A stretch of 64,000 bases of DNA from Chionis minor (lineage: Eukaryota > Chordata > Aves > Charadriiformes > Chionididae), in the NCBI GenBank assembly GCA_013398295.1, contig VZSF01001459.1:37550-101549 (forward strand). The letters are read 5' to 3'. Below, piece after piece: positions 38,982 through 47,480 of the stretch. Each line of letters begins with the position of its first letter. Position 1 is the stretch's first letter. The position numbers and the translations under genes are program-made. The notes under the pieces are model-generated. The model was not told where the DNA came from and made no database searches. It saw only the letters and a list, made by a program, of their open reading frames with translations.

Positions 38982-39018
38982 AACACCTTCACCAACTAAA
39001 CATGTTGGTGAAGGTGTT
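38982..39018. repeat. perfect hairpin, 15-base stem and 7-base loop
   Basis: AACACCTTCACCAAC at 38982-38996 is the exact complement of GTTGGTGAAGGTGTT at 39004-39018, with taaacat between them. The stem is too short for a normal microRNA precursor. It may be a cruciform-prone palindrome or a remnant of a small inverted-repeat element. Confidence 0.8.
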
Positions 39019-41678
39019 GATTAAAATCAGTGTTAAAGCTCCTTTAACTCCTTCCTCTCTTGAATTTAGGGTGGAAGCAAGGCATCCGCCATTCCCTTGG
39101 TGAATTGGTGAATTTCTGCACAGTCTGTGCCTTCACGTAGAGACATAAATCCACAGCTGCTTTTTTGTATCCCATATTTTGCAGCATGCTCTCCTTCATT
39201 TGCTGTATATAGCCATGGATTTTGTTTTGTTTTGGTTTGGTTTTTGAATATAAGCCAAATAAAAACCTTGTCTTACATTATTTGAATTATATTTTTACTA
39301 GAATAAACACAGGCTCCTGGCCAAAAAAGACAAAAATCAGAATCTTGCACTTTTGACAGGTGTTTCCTTTCCTGCTCAATACATCTCAGATGCTCTAACA
39401 TCTATACGCCTGCTCACCATCCCTCTTCTCCTCTGATTTGGGTTTTTTTTTGGTGACAGTAGCATGATTCCCCCTACAGTGGTACAAAGCGTTCTAGTTC
39501 AAGCTTCTGCCTAGTTTGACAATTAGAACGCTATGGTGCTCACGAAAAGCAAGAGAATAACCCTAGTAGACCCCAGAGGGGCACGTGTGGTTCATTTTTA
39601 AAAAATGTTGCCAAATCTACAAGTGCTTAACAGCCAGTCAGTGGCAGAGCGGCATTTGCAGGCTTTTGAAGATTTGATCTGCTGTGCCACCCAGTCCAGG
39701 TTATTTGTTCAAAGTATTGTACGACATTAAAATTTGAAAAATTGTCCAGGTATGAGAGAGCAATGGAATAACTTTCCTGTGGAATGAAAGCAGGGGACAA
39801 TGAACATGGTAAAAAGGGGCATCAAGATACTTAAGTCAATGGTTAGAGACTACTCAATCCAATGTGATAAATTAAAATAGATTCACAAGGTTAATACCAG
39901 TTCCAGAGATGATAGGCTGTTTTAAGGGATGGTCTATATAATTTTGCTCTTTCCTACAAATTTATGAACTTTACCAGAGATTTGAAACAAAACACAGTAG
40001 CAATTAGATATGAAATGTTAATAAAGGAAGAAGAAAAATAAAAAACCCTGAAAAAAAAACAGCTAGAGGAGGGAATTTCACTCATTCTATTTCTGATACT
40101 GTTACTTTGCCAATTAAACTGCTATGAAGATAAAAAAAGAAAGCATCTGTGGAAAAGGTAGGTTTGCCTTCATGAAGAGAGATATTGTGAATTTGAAAAG
40201 CCATTAAAATTATATTTCCTGATAAATAAATAAATTAATCAACAAGTTGTATGATGCCACATAAAACCCACTGCACATCTCATTAATCTTTAAGGGTTTT
40301 TAAGTGAAATAAATTCTTGCTGCAGAAATGCTTATGAGCAAAATTTGTAAGCCATGGTGAGGAAACAGCATTTGCCTTAAGGCTAGGATTCTGTCTCCTT
40401 ACACCAAAGAGATTAGAAACATGTAGAAAAACAAAATAAAACAAAGAACAAAAAACCTCATAAAGAAGACTGATTAGAAAACTTGAGTTTGCTTAATTAA
40501 AGGAAAGAAGAATAAAAAGAGGTGAGGTGTAAAAATGCAAGCTCGTGAGAACTCCAAGAAGGTATAGTCACCTTTTTTTTTGGTGTGTGTGTAGTTATTT
40601 TGTAACAAACTGTGGTCAAACATTTTCATTCTGAAGACAGAGATGTTCTTTTCAATGTTATGATGTGGGGGATACAGGAGGTGTATGTCTGAGATCTCGT
40701 CCATTTTCCCATTTATAACTGCTATTCTAATAAAATATATTGTCTTTATAAAAAAGCTTCTCTTTCTAGAAGAAGGAGCCAAGAGCAGTCTGTGCTTTGC
40801 ATGAGGACACGAGAAGTCATAGGAAGTGTTAAAATGGATGTTGGTGTGTGTTGGTGGTGAGTATGTGTTAGAGAGACAGAGAGAGATGCTATATTTTATA
40901 ATTTGAAGAAGTGTTTTCCGTTGGATGTTTCTAAAGATGTGGATATCTTTGAAAGGAGGTCAGAAAAAGGACCAAAAAATTACCAAGGACTGAGTGAGGT
41001 TTCATTACAAAGAATATTTTAGAGAAGTTAAAAAAAACCCCTGTCTGCTGAGATTTCCTAGGACTTGACAAGTCATCACTTCATGTGTTGGAGACCAAGC
41101 CTGTTTGACAAAGGAGCTGAGAAAATGCATTATAAAGAGGACTACCTAATACGATGTGAAAGTGAGAAAAAGGGTCTCTTCAGGAAAACTTCACAGCCCC
41201 CAAATAGCTGCTGGATAATTTATTGGGACAGAAAAGCATTGCACTGACCCAGCATAGCCACCACAGACCAGCATGGGCTGAATGGTACTGCATGATGAGG
41301 AGAGGGAAAAAAGTAACCACTTGTTCCATATTTAAAAAAAAAGATTTTCCAAATATTAGAAATGATGCTAGCAATAGACACAGACCAAGTGGGAATCGGA
41401 ATCAAATATACTTTGGAAAAAGGCAAGAGTGCAGTGGTGGGAACTGACTTGGTGAAACCCTATTCTTCTCAGTCTTATTTTTAGCCATGGAGCTGGCAAG
41501 CAGGTAAAAGATTACATTCATAAGAAATATTTTCAAAAGTATTATGTTCTTCACTGGAATATGATCCTTTGGGGTACATCAGGAAGAAACTGAAGCTATA
41601 TGGCCACTGCTGGGAGAGTCCCTGCTAGAACTAAGAAGCCTTCCTGAGGCAATCTGGGTTGAGGAGATATATGTACCT
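39019..41678. other. unique non-coding DNA with one further hairpin
   Basis: A second inverted repeat, agcgttctagtt at 39488-39499 against aattagaacgct at 39521-39532, pairs over 12 bases with one G-T mismatch and a 21-base loop. No exon, RNA gene or mobile element was recognised elsewhere. Confidence 0.5.
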
Positions 41679-41706
41679 CCCCCACCCCACAGGTACCCAC
41701 ATCCCC
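41679..41706 (-). other. predicted G-quadruplex motif on the minus strand
   Basis: The plus strand has four C tracts (C5, C4, C3, C4) separated by loops of 1, 7 and 4 bases. The minus strand therefore fits the G3+N1-7 pattern four times. Formation in the cell is inferred only. Confidence 0.55.
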
Positions 41707-42264
41707 ACGTCCCACACACATGCTCATTTCAATAAATTTGCTGGAGTTGGTGAAAAAAGCACCAAAAAAATAACTCTGGCCAGTTCTTGTCCACAAGACC
41801 TTCAGGAATGAAATTCAGCACAGCATGGAAGACATTCCCAAGTCCTCTGTGAAATGAAATCCCACTTCAGACTTCAGTGCACAGGTTAAGTACTCCTTAC
41901 GTTTCTAGCATTATCCACACAGATAATACAAACTTGGAAAGAATACCCTGAACACGCACACTATTTATATCTTTCCCAGAAAGAAATTAGTAGGTGTAAC
42001 AGCCTTCCTAAAGGTGGGATGTAAACATCACAAGAGATCTCAGCCAGAACAAGAAATGGAATATCTGCTATGTCATAATTGGAATTTAAATTTAATTAAG
42101 ATGGAGAGAAAAATACCCATCACCCTTTCAGTGAAATGCAGGAGCCCTTGGTGCAATTATCTAAACACAAGAAAGCAGCTTTTCTAAAACTTTAGTTAAA
42201 CAAACAAGTATCTGGGTAAAAAATTGGCTTGTAATCTTAATTCTCAAGTTTATAGTTCAATGAC
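41707..42264. other. unique non-coding DNA, no gene seen
   Basis: Nothing recognisable apart from a word AATAAATT near 41731 without other terminator context. Confidence 0.5.
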
Positions 42265-42298
42265 AAAAAAAAAAAAAAAAAAAANAAAAAAAAAAAAA
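42265..42298. repeat. poly-A homopolymer with one unresolved base
   Basis: About 33 A interrupted by a lone N at 42285, the same pattern as at 21440. Confidence 0.9.
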
Positions 42299-42999
42299 GT
42301 GTCTAACTGTTGCTCTGGGCTTCTTTTATGCTTCTGTCTCCCGGATCACAATATAGGATTAAAATCCAGTATCTTAGGACCAAAAGTCTTATTTTACAAA
42401 ATTAAGCTTGGGTACTACATTGTGTGCATGTCGAGGGACCTGATCAGGTTGGGTATGGGCAGGTAGGTAAACCCTGCTTGGTGGTTACCTGATTCCCACT
42501 TGGTGATGCTCTGGCTCCCACTTTTGGGTAAACCAGACAGAAGACCAAGGGTTGCTCTGTCTGTATATTACTATTTTATGCTGTCCTACCATGTTTCCCA
42601 GATGTTCCTTATGTATGTAAAGGGACCACATTTCAGGATAGATAAACTTTCTGGCAACTAGCTTCCTGCCACAGTCTCACCCAAGGGAACTGTAATTCTT
42701 CCCCGTTCACCTCATGGACTCCTGTTTGGGTATGTGAGCTGTGCCCGGCTATATGATTTCCAACCATGCCTGCTCTGGTCTCATATCTGAAACTGTATCT
42801 TCCACAAAACCTAAGCTGGGTATCTGACTGCAGATCTTGCAGCTTACCAAAGCACAATGATAATACTAATACATCAAAGTAATGTGGACCATTGTGAGGA
42901 GAGTATGAGGCTTCCCACATAGCACACACAAAGCAATTTCACCTAGTTGTTACTTTGTGAAGTATATAACATCTGGTTAAGCTGTTAGATATCTATTTA
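42299..42999. other. non-coding DNA, unexplained
   Basis: The part at 42437-42600 is more GC-rich than its surroundings and repeats short words (gggtaaacc, cccactt). It could be a worn mobile element, but no family was recognised. Confidence 0.4.
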
Positions 43000-43600
43000 T
43001 AAAAGCATTTAGTCTTGATTTAAGACCTACAAGCAAAAGCGAATCTATCATGCTCTAAGATAAATTGTCCCAGTGGTTTATAACTTTCAGTGTTAAAAAA
43101 GTGAAGCAGTTTGTAGCTTGAATTTATCTTCTACTGTGAACCTTTGAAACTCATTATGTTTTCCCTCTCCTAGATTAAAGAGCTGACTGACAGTTATCTT
43201 CTCTTTTGCAGATTCTTTCAGATTGACCAAATCAAATCTTACCCTTTTCTTGGCTAAGACTGAGAAAGGGAATTTCCTTGGTCTGACGAAAGGCATTTTT
43301 TTCCCCCCAGCTTCAGGTCAAGCTTGCAGTTCTTTCTGGATATCCTACCTTTGTTAAAGCATTTTGTATATAGTATGTAGAGGGCTGGACACAGTATCCT
43401 AGTTATGGTGCTAATGATGTTTGGAAGGGTTACATAAGGTGGCATTCCCTCTGTGTCCTAATTTTAATAAGACTATTAGCTCCCCTTGATTTACATCCCA
43501 GGATGACCTGTGGTCTCTCAGCTACAGAGTCATGCTTGGAGCTGATATTCCAGAGTTTTACACGGCCTCAAACTCATTGCAGAGTTACAGTTTTCTGAAA
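43000..43600 (-). mobile_element. ancient CR1/L3-like LINE relic, 3' part
   Basis: Read on the plus strand, the order of blocks follows the complement of an ancient amniote CR1-type LINE: tagtcttgatttaagacc; taaattgtcccagtggttta; ttccctctcctagattaaag; agggctggacacagtatcct; ttaataagactattagctcc; catgcttggagctgatattc. In relatives these sit within the last kilobase before the 3' end. The copy is full of small gaps and substitutions and has no open frame. It is a different, older lineage than the young CR1 at 27 kb. The call rests on remembered consensus, but the long collinearity makes it solid. Confidence 0.75.
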
Positions 43601-43734
43601 GATTATCCTTAGGCCTGTGAGTGTGACCTAAGTGCTTTGCTTCTGCATGCTTGGTTGGAATTTAACTGTAATATTTGTTCAAGTTAATACAGAGGCTCAT
43701 TAAAGTTGAAAAAAACTCATTATTTTTATTCAAA

Positions 43735-43915
43735 GCATTGTGGTTAAAGACCTGAATTTGGCTTCAGGAAATCTGGGTTCTATTTTAGGCTTCTCCTGTA
43801 AATGCCTGTGTAAATCTTAACAATCAGGGGGACTTAATTTTATCCTGCTCTAGCTCCACTATATAAAATGGAGTAACAGTTCTTCCACACCATTTTTATT
43901 GTCTAGGCAACCAAC
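43735..43915 (+). repeat. MIR-like SINE relic
   Basis: In MIR order the stretch shows cattgtggttaaagacc, ggcttcaggaaatctgggtt, cctgtgtaaatcttaacaat, the tcctgctctagctcc block and actatataaaatggagtaac. These correspond to the 'tagtggttaagagc', 'gagtcagacctgggttc', 'ctgtgtgaccttgggcaagt' and 'ctgtaaaatggggataat' positions. About 180 bases of a worn but near full-length copy remain. Confidence 0.65.
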
Positions 43916-44354
43916 AACCTAAAAAAAATATTGCAAACTTGAATAACAGGAACAAAGTAAAAAACTAGAGAGGAAGCATGGAAGAAGAAAGCACACAGAC
44001 AGACCAAGAAGCTTATTTAGAAGCACAGACTTGGAAAAAGAGCACCCTGGGCCATGTAATTCAAATTCTTTTATTACCTGTATTATGATCTAAATTTTCT
44101 GTTATCAAACTCCATTTTGCAATTTGTTAGTCTTCCCCACATTTAAAATCCTTCTCACAATGTCAAATCTCTGACCTAAGTGTCCTGGTCACCCTTTTAG
44201 AACTAATGCCCTTTAGCCTGAAATAATTTTTTGAGTCCGTGGTGTTTACACCATCTGTTGGCAAATCTGAAGAGATGAATTGTTATATTGCAGTTCTCTG
44301 TGCTTGAAACACAATCCTTCAATCATATGTATATCATATATATTTATATATAAG
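43916..44354. other. non-coding DNA between repeats
   Basis: The text resembles weathered repeat DNA (for example 44060-44330) but could not be assigned to a family. Short TATA-rich simple sequence lies at 44325-44352. Confidence 0.4.
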
Positions 44355-44534
44355 CATAGAATAATTTAGGTTGGAAAATACTTTTAAGATCATCAAGTCC
44401 AGCCATTAACTGAGCACTGCCAAGTCCAACACTAAACCCTGTCCCTGAGCACCACATCTACCCGTCTCTTAAATATCTCCAGGGACGGTGACTCCACCAC
44501 TTCCCTGGGCAGCCTGTTCCAATGCTTGATCACA
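44355..44534 (-). mobile_element. CR1 LINE 3' end fragment
   Basis: On the plus strand it reads catagaataatttaggttgg, aagatcatcaagtccagcc, gagcaccacatctacccg and ccacttccctgggcagcctg, the usual complement of a CR1 tail. In the minus-strand frame the block [19 protein letters not shown] of the CR1 polymerase C terminus is visible. The copy keeps only about 180 bases and lacks an exact octamer tail. Confidence 0.9.
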
Positions 44535-44618
44535 CCAGTGTACTTGCCATGTCCAGTACTTAAATGGATAATCTTCAGATTGGAAAGCAGTATAGCAATG
44601 ATTAGCCTTGTCAGGGTA

Positions 44619-44623
44619 GTGTT
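44619..44623. repeat. target site duplication, left copy (gtgtt)
   Basis: The pentamer directly before the TG of the LTR is identical to the pentamer at 45447-45451 directly after its CA. Confidence 0.8.
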
Positions 44624-44690
44624 TGTCACGTTAAAAAGAAATGTAGTTTTGATTTTGGCTGCCAGAGTCACAGGACACATTTCTCTATCC

Positions 44691-44753
44691 GAGTCCCAAC
44701 AAAGGACTTTCACTGATTTGTTGATCAGAGTCCCAGCAAAGGACTTTCACTGA
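44691..44753. repeat. duplicated 26-base word inside the LTR U5
   Basis: gagtcccaacaaaggacttt + cactga at 44691-44716 recurs with one change at 44728-44753, a spacing of 37 bases. The duplication lies between the polyadenylation signal and the end of the LTR. Confidence 0.85.
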
Positions 44754-44782
44754 GTCAGATTCACAAAAATCAAAATGAGTTA

Positions 44783-44788
44783 TTTATT
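44783..44788 (-). terminator. LTR polyadenylation signal
   Basis: TTTATT on the plus strand reads AATAAA on the minus strand, 160 bases before the LTR end in that direction. This is consistent with an R-U5 boundary region. Confidence 0.5.
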
Positions 44789-45446
44789 GAGAGAGGCAGA
44801 ACAGATTTGAGATTGCCGTTGATGAATTCACTGACTACAATAGCATTACTAATGAAGGTTAATATTGCTAGCAAAATTAATAATAATATAATAGCCTGGG
44901 GATAACATTCACCAGAGGGTGAAAGGTGGAACACTTACCCAAGAAGACGTCCCTGCCTGGGGTGGAGGAGAGGACATAGCCCATCAACTCGTCCATCAGG
45001 TATTCAGATTCTTCTCTCACAATTTATCAGTCATTTGCTCTGTCTCTTTATCCCACAAACTACAATTTTTCCCTCCCCTAGGTGACGTAGAGTATGATTT
45101 GGGTGGAGAGACGAGTGCTATAGCCATGTATGTTTAGCACGATCTCTAGAATCTCCATTAGTACGTACAGGGGTGTCAACTTTAATAAGCATTTCACAGG
45201 TAATGAGGCAGAGGTCAGTCATCGGGCACACTAGCCTCTCAAAGAACAAAGAGCTACACAAGTTGCTGTTATCTTGTCTTCACTGACGGAAAGCAGGGCT
45301 GTCCTGCCTACACAGGGCCCCCTCCTTATCTGCATCCCATGCTGGCCGGGTGAGTCCCTATTTCTCTGGCCTGCAGAAGATATAGCAAGGCCAGTCTTAA
45401 TTGTTCATTGAGCACAGAGACTTTACCTCATTTACCAAACTCCACA

Positions 45447-45451
45447 GTGTT
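45447..45451. repeat. target site duplication, right copy (gtgtt)
   Basis: Identical partner of 44619-44623. The pair fixes both borders of the LTR to the base. Confidence 0.8.
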
Positions 45452-46389
45452 TTCATGCACATATACTAATCCAAACTCAAATTATTGCCCGGCAGAGCCC
45501 AGTGCCATGGAGCTGGATCACGTGGCCATGGAGATTGGCTGGAGACATCAGCTGAACGCTGCTGTGGCAAACACTGCATTTCAGTAAGACTGCATTTCAG
45601 TCACACGGCAAAAGCTGACACACATTTTTAAAATATTTATCCCAGCCAGATACAGTGCATAGTGATTAGGACACAAATAAGATCAATTTCTCGTCTCTGG
45701 AGATAAATCCCGATTAATTTGCTCTCCCTCTCCCACCAGTGACTTCCCCCTTACTCCCAACATTATCTTTGTTTATTATTATTTTCCTTCCTGTTTCCTT
45801 CTCGACATTCAACAAAACAATTAAACTGTATACATGCATTAATGTTTATCCAATGAAAGTGTACTGAATTGTCTCAGGGGCAGTACTGAAGTGAGGTGAG
45901 CGTTAAATTTAGAGAAAGTGCAAATGATTTAAAAAATTGTCGTTAACCTGTGTGTATGTGTGTGTGGTATGTAACACTTATAGAGGAAAAAAATAGCTCT
46001 TTCAGGCCTTTTTTTTGGGAGGATTTTGGAGTCCAAGGAAGATTTACTACTGAGCTTTATTTTCCACTCGGAAAAAAAGTTACCAGTTGATTTATGCTCC
46101 TTTTAAAATAAATGATGGGTGGGAACAAGACAACATACTGCAAAAGTAGGAAGGCATTCAGTTCTGCTACCCCCAATACCACTTATTCCACTTACAAGTC
46201 AGGATGACACTAAGGGGAAGCATTTCCACAGCACTAGCAGTGCCAAGTACAAAATGATAATGAAAATCTTCAGGTGCCTGTCCCTCTCTGCTATCTTTTC
46301 CTGTTCTCCTTATAGGGGATTTAAAGTATTTGTGGTTTTGACTGCAGGTGCTTAATTCCTCTGGCTCCTGGAATAAAAAGCGAGTAGGC
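45452..46389. other. unique non-coding DNA, no gene seen
   Basis: A 16-base direct repeat with imperfect ends (actgcatttcagtaag, actgcatttcagtcac) lies at 45573-45604, and a short TG run at about 45951-45967. No exon or mobile element was recognised. Confidence 0.5.
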
Positions 46390-47480
46390 AAATCTGTTGC
46401 CTGGACTCCCAGATCAAGACTTGAAAGTTCATTGAGATGTTTGGCTGTATGCTGTTAACTGATTCATCCCAGCAAGCCCTGTGCGTTCAGCTGATGACAC
46501 TCATTGCTCGCCAAGGAGCCTCATGTAAAAGCAGCCATCTATGGCATTTCAGTAATGAGAGCTCCAAGGGAGGTATTATTAATTCATTTTAATGAAACAA
46601 TGGTTTTTCATGGAAGTCAGTGAAAGAAATTGGTAGATGTCACCATCATGGGAGGTAGGGAAGAAAAGCCCCACCCAGGTCATTGCTGTTGAGGTGGCTT
46701 TTCTATTGAGAATTGAAGAGGGCTGGACAGCGGGCATCAAGGGGTCAGATCCCACGACCCACACCCTGGCTGCCCCAGAGATGACCCTTCACCACAGGTC
46801 TGGCTCCTTCCCTTCAGAAAGCTCTGGGTCTGCGTAGCAGCTGAATCAGAGAGAACATCTTGGAGTATCAAACCGCTCCTACCTGTCACCCCTGTGGTGA
46901 TTTCCCTTGTGCATCCTTGGTTATCTTACCTAGTCACACCATGCTCACCTGGTTTACACTGTGGTAGTTAAGTTGTGAACTCTCATATCTTTAAAGCGTC
47001 AAAGCAGAGAACAAATTAATTAGCATGCAGTTCATAAATGTGACATTGATGAATTAGAGCACAGCTATTGATTAATCATATATCAATTACAGTGGTCTAA
47101 GCACTAGAAGTACAATTCAATTTAGATCTATCTGTGAATTGATACTCCGTGTAAGAAATGAAATCAAAGACTCTGAATAGTACAAAAGTGTAGGCTAAGG
47201 TTTAACTCCCAGCTGACGCACAAGTAACGTGCTTGATTAACGCTAATGGAAAGCTAACTAGATATGCCTGCAGTGTACTGATATGGGAACAAACTTCAGC
47301 TGATTGAAGACTCCCTCACTATTTATCCTGTTTTGGGCCCTGTTATAGGCACCTCATTAATGAAAAAGTATGACCCCAGCCCGGGTGTAATAGAGCTGCC
47401 ACTGAGGTAAGCATGCCATTTATCCAGGCACAATACTGTAGGAGTTAATTTGGTAAGGCTTATTTCTACAACACTGTCGT
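46390..47480. promoter_or_regulatory. candidate conserved non-coding block
   Basis: Repeat-free DNA rich in homeodomain-like words: ttattaattcattttaatga near 46577, acaaattaattagcatgc at 47012-47029 and gattaatcatatatcaatta at 47071-47090. It looks like the developmental enhancers that survive in vertebrate gene deserts. This is a guess from texture, with no comparison available. Confidence 0.25.

Larger units (their letters stand above)
44624..45446 (-). mobile_element. solo LTR with perfect 5-base target duplication
   Basis: This 823-base unit runs TGTCACG...CTCCACA on the plus strand. It is flanked by gtgtt on both sides (44619-44623 and 45447-45451), a perfect 5-base target site duplication. 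Read on the minus strand it starts TGTGGAGTTTGGTAAATG and has an AATAAA polyadenylation signal (complement at 44783-44788). After that comes a U5-like end containing two copies of a 26-base word. The order and the end dinucleotides are those of an LTR. No retroviral coding sequence lies between the duplications, so internal DNA was lost by recombination between two LTRs. Five-base duplications fit ERVL-type and some other vertebrate ERVs. The family was not confirmed by a search. Confidence 0.85.

Noticed and set aside
42265..42298. Poly-A as a retroposed gene tail
   Set aside because: The same reasons apply: nothing coding upstream and no target duplication.
44432..44713. A 93-codon open frame on the minus strand
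   Set aside because: It starts inside the LTR and runs into the CR1 tail across an unrelated spacer. Only the CR1 block is protein-like, so it is a chance fusion of dead repeats.
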